From Immersiella caudata (lineage: Eukaryota > Ascomycota > Sordariomycetes > Sordariales > Lasiosphaeriaceae): a stretch of 64,000 nucleotides of DNA. Each line of letters begins with the position of its first letter. Position 1 is the first letter of the stretch. The position numbers were made by a program, and so were the translations under genes. Location of the stretch: assembly GCA_030512335.1 (NCBI GenBank), contig JAULSU010000004.1:930001-994000 (forward strand). The letters are read 5' to 3'. The notes below the pieces were generated by a model that saw only the letters and a list, made by a program, of their open reading frames with translations, did no database searches and was not told the DNA's origin. Positions 21,554 through 32,490 of the stretch are shown one piece after another.

Positions 21554-22507
21554 ATGCATCTTTGGTCTCTAATCTTCACCCTCAGCGCGGCTCTAGCATG
21601 GAGCCCACCCTCGTACTCCAACTGGCAAACCCTCTGGTCCGACGCCTTCAACGGACCAAGCGGCACGCTCCCCGACCAAGGCAACTGGAACATCATCAAC
21701 CGGTACATGAACGTCAACAACGAATGGGAGACATACATCGCCAGCCCCCACGAAGTGCAGCTCAGCGGAGGCTCCACCTTGCAGATGGTCCCCTGGCGCA
21801 ATAGCTCCGTCATGCCCCGCGGATGGTCCTCAGGGCGTGTCGAATCAGTATACACCTTCACGCCGCAGCCCGGCGTTCGTACCATGGCTGAAGGCCTGAT
21901 CCGATTCGGCTCACATCCCATCACGGCAAAGCAGGGCATCTGGCCCGCGTTCTGGCTCCTAGGCGACTCAATACGGCACGGTACGGGATGGCCTGCGTGC
22001 GGCGAGCTGGATATTCTGGAAACGGTTAACGGGCAGCTTACGGGCCATGGGACGATCCACTGCGGCGTGTTCCCGGGTGGTGTGTGCAACGAGCCGCTAG
22101 GCCGCGGGGGCAAGGTGGCGATTCCGAACCAGGAGTGGCAGCGTTGGCGGATTATTTGGGATCGGACGGCGGGCAGTTGGGAGGGGGAGAGCATCTCGTG
22201 GTATATGAATGAACAGCTATTTCATAGGGTTGTTGGGGCGGAGATTGCGGATGCGGCGGTTTGGGCGAGCTTGGCTCATAAGCCGCTGTTTTTCATACTG
22301 AATGTTGCTGTTGGTGGGGACTGGGTGAGTTGTGACCTGTGAAAAAGACCCTGGGCTGAGGAGAAAGATGAACTGTTGCTGACGAAATGAACTTCTGTGT
22401 AGCCCGGGCCTCCGAACGGCGACACTCGCGATGGGTATGGATCCATGATGGAGGTTGCGTACGTGGCGCTCTACGCGTCTGCTGGTTGGTCAAAGTCGGA
22501 TCTTTGA
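21554..22507 (+). CDS. GH16-family secreted endo-beta-1,3(4)-glucanase
   Basis: Exons 21554-22324 and 22403-22507 flank a 78-nt intron (GTGAGT...TGTAG) and give 291 residues. A signal peptide (MHLWSLIFTLSAALA) precedes a single GH16 jelly-roll domain. The catalytic motif GELDILE is at 150-156 (nucleophile Glu151, Asp153, acid/base Glu156). WPAFWLLG upstream and FFILNVAVGGDWPG across the splice junction are typical. The enzyme should hydrolyse beta-1,3/1,4-glucans outside the cell. No GPI signal or carbohydrate-binding module is seen. The ATG at 21554 directly starts the signal peptide. Confidence 0.9.
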
Positions 22508-22590
22508 CCCGCAAGTTCACGTTCGGCGAGCGAGCCTCGGTGATGGAGTCATGAACCCCGATTCTCGCGGGAGGATTTGGATTGCGTAGT

Positions 22591-23555
22591 TTAGCTAGAA
22601 CCCGAATCACGGATTAGTCTGTACATGATGTCGGTCCTCATCGTATACTTGGTACCCTTCAGAACGTCATCTCCAGAGTGATAAAGTCCCAGGTGTTGGA
22701 AAATGAGAACTCTCCCAGCCTTCGGGTTGACATCGGTCCAGCGTGAGTGATCGTGGGAAAGGAAAGATGTCGCACCACCAACCAAATCAACCGACGGAGC
22801 ACCAGCCTCGGCTTCCACGACTGAGTCGTTGAGATACAGATGCACGGTGTAGTGTGTGCGGTAGACCTGGCCGTCCTTCTCTTCCGAGTACGAGCCGTCA
22901 CAATGAGCTGCAGTCTCGTAAGCTTTGAGGGAGCAAGGGGACAGAGGAGGAACTCACGCCTGAAGAATTGCCCACCCCCATACTTCAAAAACCTCATCCG
23001 TTCGTTGAAGCGCTCAAACTCCCACGTCACGGATTTCCCAAGACCCTTTTTGCTGTTCGGACCCCTTGGCTTCGCCCCCTCAGTGACAACAGCAAGCGCT
23101 TCCTTGATCCCGTCCGCCCTGGCACACCGTGCCCAGAGCCGATCCATGATGACTTGGTTGTCCCAGATGATGCGATCGCTGTTGCGATACGTTTTATCCA
23201 ACATCTCCAGACCCCCGCCGATGTTGACCAGTGCGGGACGCCATGTTCTCGTCCCCGACTTTCCACGATCCGCAACGCTCTCCTCCGCCAGACGCAAGAG
23301 GGTTTCGCATTCCGACGGGCTCATGACATTGTCTAGGACCGCAGCATACCGGCCCTTGTTCTCGGGCAAGCTCGTTTCGGTCCAATCGATGACTTTGGCG
23401 GTGACGGGGCGAGCATCTGGGGGGTCTCGAGTCAGGAAAGAGTTGGGGATTGGGACGGCGAGGGCTGTGTAGTTGGGCCGAACAATCGTCTGATCTTCTT
23501 CTCCTTCGTCATTAGCGACGGCCACCTTCTTCTTGTTGCGGAGCGGGCGAGACAT
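22591..23555 (-). CDS. 2-oxoglutarate/Fe(II) oxygenase, prolyl 4-hydroxylase type
   Basis: Exons 23555-22958 and 22907-22591 flank a 50-nt intron (GTGAGT...CTGCAG) and give 304 residues. Splicing creates FFRPHCDGSY with the iron ligands His201 and Asp203. The distal ligand His276 lies in LYHSGDDV, and the 2-oxoglutarate-binding basic residues in GTKYTMRTD (284-292). A basic N-terminus (RPLRNKKKV) could be a nuclear signal. There is no signal peptide, so this is an intracellular P4H-like enzyme, not a secretory collagen-type hydroxylase. Possible substrates are proline in other proteins, but the sequence does not show which. It is tail-to-tail with the GH16 gene, only 84 bases apart. Confidence 0.88.
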
Positions 23556-24776
23556 TGCGTCGTTTGATGATGTGGAGGTTTACTTTGGATGAAGTTGGCC
23601 TTGGACTGGCGAAAGAGTCATCAGCCTTTTCGGGTTTCACCTGGCCGCTGCTGCCTGGAGAGTCACGTGTTGTGGTTGGCCAAGCCCTGCACGACATTTT
23701 AGCAAGGTCTTTTGGAGATCCAAGCATTGTTGTTTTGTCGCAAGGACCAGGCGTGCACTTCCAATGTTGCATTCGCCATATCTCGAAGTGCACGCATCAT
23801 TATGAGGTGAAACGCAGGAGTGTGAGCCCCCCACGCAGCTGAACTGTGATAACTGTACCGCAGGATCGGAACGTGGACGGCTTGCATTTAAAGACAAGGA
23901 ATGCACGCCACAGACCACTTTGGCTTGCGCCTGCCGTCCCCGAGCTGGAGAAGAGGTTGCGGTGGGGATGGCGAATATAAAAGGGGGAAAGCACAATTCG
24001 CCAAGCAACGGCTGGAGGAGTTTTGTGAAATGCAGGAGACTTATTCCAATCTTTTTCTTTTTTTTGGGCTTGCAGCACAACGAAACTCACCCTTTCCAGT
24101 TGGACTTCTATGAATTCATTTGAGACCGTTGCCGAATATTACCCCACACTCGCGGGAGACGATCACTCCCTCCGCCGCGACCGTTCCCAGGCCGACCCAC
24201 AATGCCGGTTTCCGGACTTTCGGTCTCGAGTCGGGAGCGGGCGCTCCCAGATCAACAATCTCGCAGCAACCGCGCGTCGGTGAGACATTTGAACAACGGC
24301 CACTCTGACGTTGGATGCGACGACAGCCCTCCAACCGGCCATCCCGTCTCTGTGACCGCGGCTGTGAGGACCCTCCTCTGGCCCGTGGGCATGGCACCGG
24401 ATCCAAAACCCTGATTCTGTTATCTAACGTGCACTGCAGGCCGTCCACTGGCGGGGCTGCAAAACAGTTAGCTCTGTCTGGGCGGTGCCGAAAGCAACTT
24501 CAGTGGCTTGCCAGGTCGACCCCCACGCGCCGCGTTCCCAAGCGGCTGCGAAGGCCAACGACCAATGGACGGAAGCACGCAATCCACCACGGAGGATTAT
24601 GCGATGGAGCGGGCCGGTATATCATCTGCGACAATCTCACGGCGCCGCTGTGCATCCCAAAACGCCGACATGAATGACCTGCCGCAAATCACCATCAACG
24701 CCGTGGGGCGTTAGGCACCGTTGACACCGCGATCGACATCCGTCCAACCCTGGGCCACGACCCGAGACTCGCAATC
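23556..24776. other. Intergenic region before the GPCR gene
   Basis: A 57-codon open frame begins at the ATG at 24110 but has no motif or support. The rest appears to be the shared promoter region of the divergent P4H and GPCR genes. Pyrimidine-rich stretches at 24050-24063 are present. Confidence 0.35.
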
Positions 24777-26001
24777 ATGATACTGGAGCCGCGCGGCGAG
24801 GTGCCGCTGACGGAGGACCAGACCCGGATTCTTATGGCCCTGACGCGTACCGCTTCTGTGTTGTCGGGTCTCGGAGTTATCACCATCATCTCCACCTTCT
24901 CGCTATCGCGCCACTTCCGAAACCCCATGCACCGCTTGATCTTCATCAACGCCTTCTACAACGCCTTTGATGTTACTTGCACGATGATTTCTGTCAGCGG
25001 GCCACAAGCCGGAAATAAATCCGCACTGTGCCAGTTTCAGGGGTTCCTGAACCAGATGTGTGTACCCTGAACCCTCTGGTATGACCAATAGTTAACAGGC
25101 CGCAGGTTCCCAGTTGCGGACGTGTACTGGACGCTCGTCATGGCCATCGACGTCTACCTCATTGTATTCCGTTGTTACGATACCGAAGCGCTGCGAAAGC
25201 TCGAATGGAAGTACATCGTTGGCATCAGCACCCTAACCTTCATCCCGGCCTTGGTTCTCCTGTTGATCGACACCCCGGAGAAAGGCCCGATGTACGGTAG
25301 CGTGACGGTATGTATCGGCATCTTTGGAGACGAAGGAAATAAGGCTGACGGCTGCAGATCTGGTGCGCTATTGCCCCCAAGTGGGTGCTATTCAGAATCG
25401 TGATCTACTACGTACCGATATGGTAGGTCATCCTACCCCCCCTCTGAACCCTTCGCTCGCTTATACAGACAGGACATCCATCGTGGTCATCATTATTCTG
25501 TACTGCATGGTGGGCATAGAGATCCTCAAGCGTCGTCGGGCCCTCAAGGCCATCACTGCCGACTCAGAGGGTTTTCTCCTCGACGACGCTGTTTTGCCCG
25601 CCGAGGATCCAGGGGCTGCCTCCGTCGAGCACTCGCCCTCTATCAACCACACTTCACATGGGTCCACGGACGGCTCTATCCTCACTACCAAGCAATCCCT
25701 CACCCAACTCAACGTCCCTACACGATCATCGCTCTCTTTCCGCCAGTACATCCTCATGCCGCTGTTCTTCTTCTTGGCGCTGCTAACCGTCTGGGTGGCG
25801 CCAAGCACGAACCGCGTTGCAACTTTTGTCCATCCTACCTTCGGATCGTTCCCGCTCATCGTCACGGTTGGGGTGACAGGGTCACTCAGAGGCTTTTGGA
25901 ACGCGCTAGTGTTCGTTTCTCTAGGCATGAAGTCATGGAAGAGGAGAAGGGAAGAAGAGGGTATTGCGCTGCAGCCCACAACGAGTGACCATGTGAGGTG
26001 A
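24777..26001 (+). CDS. G-protein-coupled receptor, cAMP-receptor-like (Dicty_CAR type)
   Basis: Four exons, 24777-25057, 25106-25307, 25358-25422 and 25473-26001, give 358 residues. Each junction restores a helix, for example FLNQMFPVADVYWTLVMAID and IWCAIAPKWVLFRIVIYYVP. Seven hydrophobic segments are visible, with a long third cytoplasmic loop rich in Ser/Thr/His between helices 5 and 6 and a short basic tail. The motifs VYWTLVMAIDVYLIVFRC and FSLSRHFRNP match the fungal class related to Dictyostelium cAMP receptors (GprH/Crl1-like), which signal through heterotrimeric G proteins in nutrient sensing or development. The ligand is unknown. Confidence 0.87.
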
Positions 26002-26549
26002 ACACACCTACAAGATGTGGTTGAAGCACCCACGATGAGGTTCTACCTGTCAGTTGGAGGATAAAGTCGCGACGCAAGGGTGGCGGGGCTCTTTGTTGGA
26101 GTGGCCGGCTATGGTTCCGGTGATAGGCAGTGCAAACCGCCACTTGGCGCGAGGACGACTGGAAAACCGGCGTCCACTACCGCGATATGCTACCAAGCAT
26201 GTTACGAGGCACAGGTCTATCTTTCCTGTGTTTTGGAGGGAATCGGCGCAGCGATGCCAGCGACTGTGTGACAAGGGCCATTGTGAGTGAGGAGACATAC
26301 GAGCTGTTGGATGGGTTGTTGGCACAGAGGGCGTATGTCATCTGTGCTCGATGCATGTATTCATCAGCCTCCTGCATCTAGTCTCATCCGCATCCGAGAT
26401 CAGAGGCAAGCTGTGAACGAATCACGATATATTGACGATGCAATGAAATGGAAGAACTGTTGACCTTGCTCTCAATCTCTAGCTTCTCTGATGCCTTTCC
26501 GGAGATCCGTGTTTCATCTCCCCCGCCTTCTCTGCATTGTGCCGGTCCC
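26002..26549. other. Intergenic, no supported gene
   Basis: The 3' flanks of the convergent GPCR and small secreted protein genes lie here. Nothing else is seen. Confidence 0.4.
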
Positions 26550-27113
26550 TTACTCCAAACCCTTCCAAGTTAACCATACCTTCTTCCCCGGCTCCGTATA
26601 GGACGTAAGATGCAGCTCCTGTGGCGCATCTGCTACGCCGGGCGCGACGCGCTCGTTGCTTGCCATGACGCCGAACTGGCCCCATCTCAAAACCGGGACG
26701 TCGGGAATGCCGTTTGGCCAGTATGCAGGCCACACCTTTGTCTTTGTTAGCGTTGCTGCGTCTTTCTTTCCTCTGCTCTACGTTTCTTTGTCGACACATA
26801 ACAACATGTGAGCAAGACTCACCCCAAACTGAAAGCCTTCTTGCCCGCCATCACAAAGAAACGTTGCGCCGTAGACGTAGCAGTCGCCAACCGAGCTACT
26901 GAGATTGAACAGCTCATTTCCAGATGGTGTGGCAGTGAATACACCGCAGAGATTGTCGTTGCCGGTCCATTTCCCTGTCTCGGTGAGACAGCCGAGGTCT
27001 GCGTGGTCGCCTTCTTGCCAGCGGAGGCGGATGTGGCCTGTGCCGTCAAAGGCTAAGGCGGGTGTTGTGAGGGTGATTAAGGTGAGAAGTGTGGTGATGA
27101 TGAGGGATCGCAT
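26550..27113 (-). CDS. Small secreted protein with ribonuclease-T2-tail-like domain
   Basis: Exons 27113-26823 and 26735-26550 flank an 87-nt intron (GTGAGT...CAAAG) and give 158 residues. A signal peptide (MRSLIITTLLTLITLTTPALA) is followed by a beta-rich domain with four Cys: GCLTETGKWTG, LCGVFTA, GDCYVYG, FLCDGGQ. The GCLTxxGKW...C...FTA arrangement is like the C-terminal domain found behind the catalytic part of some fungal T2 ribonucleases, but no ribonuclease active-site motif is present. It may be a stand-alone binding or effector-like protein. The similarity is judged by eye and is weak. Confidence 0.68.
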
Positions 27114-28263
27114 TTTAATGGTTTTAGCAGAGATCGGGTTGGGTGAGTTGAGGTCGAAAGGAGGCGATTGAAGTCGAAGCGGGAAAGGACTGAAGTCAAT
27201 TTAGAGTCGAACAGACACGCGGTTGCACATGTATATGAACAAAACCTGCATATACCTGCTGCCAGTATGTTAGGGCGAGGCACTATATCCACAGAATCAC
27301 AGCAGCGGAAAAGGGTGTCAGGTAATATACGCGCTCCCTCCATCACCTCCAACCATTCGCCAACTCGCTCGGGTCAGCACAAAAAGGCCCTGGCGAAGGG
27401 CCAGCGTCCCGCAAACAGCAACCAGCCCCGGGTTTTGGTAACCGCTCCGTCATTAAATTTCCGCCCCCTTGGCCAAATAAGCTCGAGTCGGGTGATCTGC
27501 GCTTCCCTTCCTGTCGCTTTTCCCTGGATCGTCCTCCTCCGAAGGCACTCCCAGGCTGCCCCTCATTGTCACCCGGACAGACTGTCAAAGCTGGGCGGGG
27601 AGATTACACATCGGCGAACCATAACCGGGTGCGACGGCATGCTGCTCGCTGAGATGACATTTAGAAATTCGCGGAGGATGTTCATGCGATTCTTACCACC
27701 CCCGCCGTTGTACCGCCGCTGTGTTTGCGTCAGCTTTCGTGGTGAGGTCTGCTGTGATTGGCTGGAGTCGGGCTCGCACGGGACGAAATGCCACCTGGAA
27801 CTTGGCTTCGTGCCCCGCCAGGATTTGCCGTGCCGTTCCTGGCAGGAGGGGTGGTTAGCGTACCGGTGGTTTTGATGTGGTGGTTCATTGAAGGTTGAAA
27901 CGTCACAATCTTCCACGTGGGGAAGGAGATCGGAGTCTTGGTAGATAGTCTGCCATTGAACATAGGGGTTGCATACCTTATCTGGCAATGATGGACGTTG
28001 TCGACGCCCGCAAGACTTCTCTCACTGCCGTCCATAGTCTCATTCATTAAACCCATGACCCAGAGACGCTCTTGGCTTCCTTGGACTCTTCGCCGTCCCC
28101 TCACGGGCTCCTCCAAGCTGATTGCCTCCCCAGTTGCATCCTGAACTTGTTGTCTCACGGCAGCCAACATTTTTCCGCTGCTGGTATGCTTCGCGCGCAC
28201 TGAAAAGGAGTGTCACAAGTCCTCCCGAAGCAGCAACAGCTTAGTCAAGGTGTGCGAGGCTGG
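27114..28263. other. Intergenic, no supported gene
   Basis: Open frames on both strands overlap and lack motifs. The first part is the promoter of the small secreted protein gene. The rest separates it from the 3' end of the membrane protein gene at 28264. Confidence 0.35.
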
Positions 28264-29214
28264 CTATGCTCTTCGGGATGGACCGAAAAGCGTGAAACCT
28301 CCACTCCGAAGGATACATCGGCCCATACTTGATCCATATTGAACTTTACCCCGACAACTACTGCGGAGCATGCCGGCATCCAACTGCTCACCCGTCCAGG
28401 CCACAGGATCCTCCGAATCAGACTCGGCGTTTCCCTTCCCGCCTCGACATCGCGGCGACCGAAACACGCAACCGTGGCAAAAAAATCCAAACACAACTTC
28501 CAGGAGATACACAGCCAGTGTTAGGATATACCAGACGTACAAGAAGATGCATAGTATGGCTGACTGGAAAACGAACGGCCGTACAAGGGTAGCAGGCCGT
28601 CCATGAGGAACGTCTGCAGACCACCACAAAACTGCTTCCGCCTCAAAACACAGGGTGCTGACGAGTAACACCGCCAGTGTGCGCTTTGCTTGGTTTCGGT
28701 GAGTCGCCAGGCAGAACAGCACAGCGGCCCAAGCGATGAAGTCATCGTAGACGGTGAGCGGGGCCTCGATGGCTGCGACGGCGCTCACATCGTCGCTCTT
28801 GAGGCTGGTCAATAGTTGTCCGAGAAAGCCGTCCCCGACGCTCTGCTGTTGATAGACCTGGTAGAGGAAGTGGGCTACAGCGACAAGAGGCCGAGTGAGC
28901 ACCGCGATGAAACCGTTGGTGATGGTGCCGCGGCGCGCGGTGGTGAGGTTGACGGTCCAGCTGATGAGAACTGAGACAAGAAGGAGGAACCAGCAAATCA
29001 AGTTCCCGGGGCCGTAGAGAGATGACACCAACTCAAAACGCTCGGAGCCTGTGAGATTCTGCGCACCTTCAAGCGTGTTGACGATGAGGCTGTACAAGAG
29101 CAGGCCGCGAGCGTAGTACTAGTAGTACGCGTAGACATCACTATGCAAAGCATCGCAACCTGCTGTGTTTATCGCATGTATCGACTCGTTGAGTGGGTTC
29201 GTGTTTGGGCACAT
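28264..29214 (-). pseudogene. Multi-pass membrane protein gene with one in-frame TAG
   Basis: From the ATG at 29214 one frame runs 317 codons to the stop at 28264, interrupted only by a TAG at codon 32 (29121-29119). Both sides look coding: MCPNTNPLNESIH before it and ARGLLLYSLIVNTLEGAQNL directly after. Hydrophobic helices include GNLICWFLLLVSVLISW, DFIAWAAVLFCLA, TLAVLLVSTLCFEAEAVLWW and a long pair starting SAILCIFLYVWYILTLAVYL, followed by a charged C-terminal tail. The family is an unnamed ascomycete membrane protein. The stop sits in a TACTAC-TAG-TACTAC context. It may be a recent nonsense mutation, readthrough or an assembly error. Without the TAG the gene would appear intact. Confidence 0.62.
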
Positions 29215-29743
29215 GGCTATGGTGAGAGCCGCTAAGCTGCATTCGATGCAAAAATGTTGTTTCTATTAGGTGGGAAGTTTGCCAATGATATTTGAGGCGT
29301 TGCAACCAGCATGAGTGGCGAGGGATTGGCCGTCATTTTCGCGGATGATGAAGGGCTTTTTGGGCAACAAGGCAACGGGAGGTGCTGTGGAAAGTGTTGT
29401 GGAAAGTTCCAAAGTCAAGCAAGCAGCTGCAAGGGCCCACTTTTGAGGGTTTCGGGCATTGAATACCTAATGGGTGTATTCACCCCCGCAGCTTTAAATG
29501 TAATGGCAAGTGCTCTGCGCCCACTGCTCTCCCTTTCGAGGCAGGCAGGCAATAGCAGCAGACCCAGGTTCCCCGTTTTCGCCTAGCGGGTTCCAGACTG
29601 AGGCGGCTACGGCACTTCCTCTCTGACATCATCACAACGATCAACGCCTCTCCGAGCTGATTGATTGCAGCAATGGGTATCCTACGGAAGAAAAGTAATT
29701 TTAAGAACATTATCCTTTTTTTTCCCCCTACGGTTTCCTCCTT
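29215..29743. other. Intergenic, no supported gene
   Basis: This holds the promoter of the membrane protein gene and the 3' flank of the MFS gene. A short direct repeat TGTGGAAAGT occurs twice near 29386-29405. Confidence 0.35.
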
Positions 29744-31450
29744 TTATCCACTGGCATGCAACACCGACTCCTCAAACTCGGGATTTACCCAACTGGGGCT
29801 CCCCGCCTTCTCGCGTATAGCAGGCCCAAATTTGTGCAAGGCGGCAAGCACTGGGATGCAGAAGAAGACGGTGATGATGGCGTGACCGGCGAACGTCCAG
29901 GTGAATCCGGCCCCCTCAATCCACGGGACGATAAAAAAGGGATCGACAAAGGCCGACATGTTGAGCATGACAGCATAAAAGGTCATGGTCGCCATGCTTT
30001 GCATCGGGTAGGCGTCCACGACGTACGAGCAGATTGCTGTGTTGCCCATCTGGATACCGGCTCCAACTGCAGCGAATTGGCTCATTAGCAATCACTAAAA
30101 GTCAGGGAGGGGAGGGAAAAAAACCTACAGAGAGCAAAGGCCACCTGTCCGACCATGAAGTGGTATCCCTTGTCGATGCTGATGCCCCAGACAATCATGC
30201 CAATGGCCGTCAAGATGGCAGCGGGATAAGCCAACCACAGGCGCATCTCTGCCGTCTTCTTGTTGCCGTTCGCCTTTGCCAACTTGACGACGATGGAGTC
30301 ACTGAGGCGGCCAGAGCACAACACCTCGGAGATCAAGGTTCCGACGATCAAGCCGAGATAGAGCAATCTGTCAACGGCATGCGGTTAGCACCAACCTCAG
30401 ACCAAGAAGTTAGGATGAAGCTTACCCCTGGATGTGCGCATCCGGATACGCCTCGCCATATGCCACCGGCACCAACGTCACAACGGACAGCACCCACCAG
30501 TACCAACCAAAGCAGTACGTCATCACCGACACCGGCACCGCGGCAAACTTGAAGGTCTTCACAAACCTCACCAGCGTATCCCACACCTTTGGGTGCGTCA
30601 TTCCCGGCAACGGCTTCACATTCGCCAATCCCAAGCTCTTCGTCCTCTTCACCTCTCCCGTCTCCTTGCCTCCCGCCGACATCAACCTCCTAGGGTAGAG
30701 CGTCTCCGGAAGGAACACCACCTCGGCGATCAAGATCACACCGAGGAGGATAGCCGTGAGCCACTGGATCCACTCATGTCCCGCCAGTGACACAAACCCG
30801 CCGATCAAAGGACCAAACAGCAAGCCCATATCGATAGCCAGAACCCAAAGCCCGAGCTTCTGTCCTCTCTCATGCTCGAAAAAGACGTCATTGATGACCG
30901 CCAACCCGACATTCGAGGCGGGGGAGACACCCAGCCCCTGGAAGAACCTCGCAGCCATGTACCCCTGATACGTCGGCGCCAGCGCCGCACCCACCGTTGC
31001 AGCCAGCGCCATGATGGTGCCCAGGATCAGAATCGGTCGTCTCCCAATGATATCCGCCGGCGAAGCCCACAGCAGGGGGCCTAGGGAAAGGCCCAAGGCG
31101 GGTATCGCAACGGTCCAGTTGATCATCTCGAGTGTGGCCTCGTACGTCTCTTCGAGCACCGGGAACGACGGGACGGTGGTGGTGGTGATGTACGTAAACA
31201 TGAAGTACAGCGCCATGACGATGGCAAGGATGGCATGTTTCTGAACGGACGACCAGTTCAGGGGGTCGAGCTCGTCGGAGAGCACCGGCTGCGGGAACAG
31301 GGCGAAGCCATCCTTGCTGAGGACGAGCTCGTCGGTGACGCTGCCCGGGACGGTATCGTGGAGCTCGGGTTTCGTAGCGGGGAGGAGCTCGGGGGATTTG
31401 ACCGACGTTGCCTCGTCTTTCGTTTGTTGTTTTTCCGGGTCGGTCGCCAT
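29744..31450 (-). CDS. MFS transporter (drug:H+ antiporter, DHA1-like)
   Basis: Exons 31450-30426, 30367-30125 and 30080-29744 give 534 residues with about 12 membrane helices. An acidic N-terminal tail (MATDPEKQQTKDE) precedes LDPLNWSSVQKH, typical of fungal DHA1 antiporters. The loop 2-3 signature SPADIIGRRPILILG is clear, and a long central loop carries basic residues (GEVKRTKS). Such proteins export toxic compounds or take up organic cations at the plasma membrane. Intron 2 was placed with an unusual GTTTTT donor and an acceptor ATGAG to keep frame (ALCSQFAAVGAGIQMGN). This junction is the least certain part. The start at 31450 fits the domain boundary. Substrate is unknown. Confidence 0.86.
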
Positions 31451-32490
31451 GGTGGGCAGATGTGTTGTTGTCGGTGGGACTTGGAATTGAGGGGGCCTTC
31501 CTGGTGGTGCTAGCACATGCAGGTACGGTGCCCAGATGCCCAAATTCTTCTTAACTGCAAAGCAGGATATACCACTGCACCATGGGAACCTTTCTCGGCG
31601 CACAGCGACCGTCCCAGCTGTATATAAGACATTACAGCACGGTCGGGCCCCAGAAGCCCCAGCGACGTCCGATAGGCATCTAATTGGTTCAATGAGGACA
31701 CTCCATCGTATCGCTCGACACACTCTTATCGCAGACGACGCGTTGGAACATCTGGGCTGGGGCAACGCGCCGCGGCGCCGCGCGCGGGGGTGTCCCTTAT
31801 CTCTGCTGATTTCCCCGTGGGCCGTGGGAGCGACTATGATCTGTGGCGACCGCGGTCATGGAAACGCCAAGTGATAATCCCTCCCCCTGCTCTTTCCGGG
31901 GCGCAGGGTCTCAACTATCGCGTGGGCAGAGCCCCGAGCTACTCGCTCCCTCGCTACGGATCATTCCATTCCATTGCCTCGGGCCGAAGACACACCAGTG
32001 GGTGCCATGGGAAGGTAACTGATTACGGAGCTAGGACACTAACAAAAACAGAGTAAAATACGCGCCTTATCAGCGGGGGTGATGTTTGTCCCCAGCTGTG
32101 GTTGGCTCTTCCTTCTCAAGGGGGGCGATTGGACGGAGATTAGAAGGCGCCCCACCCCCGCATGTAGCCCTATTTGCGTTGCTGCTCGGGCTAACCTCTT
32201 TTCGACTCCCTGCATCTGACGGGACTCTCGGGGATCTTTCCCCTGACAAGAAAGCATTGACAATTCCAGCGGAACGGATACGAAAGAAAAAACGTTGACA
32301 ACAAGCTTTTGTCAAACTTTAAATCTCTAACCCAATTCATGATCAATTGCTTTTTGAAACAAGAATTACATCACATCATCATAACCTAACCCATAAACGC
32401 CCCGCCAGTGGAGTGTGTACCCAACCCAATTGAGACTCCATGCGAACAAAAAAAGCCTCCCCCTCACTGCTGCCCACACTGTCGAGATGC
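31451..32490. other. Intergenic region between MFS and MATE genes
   Basis: It contains the MFS promoter side (a TATATAA element at 31621-31627, about 170 bases before its ATG) and the 3' flank of the MATE gene. No gene is recognised. Confidence 0.35.

Noticed and set aside
27168..27875. A 235-codon open frame on the plus strand
   Set aside because: Low-complexity basic composition, no domain, and it overlaps the leader of the small secreted protein gene and opposite-strand frames.
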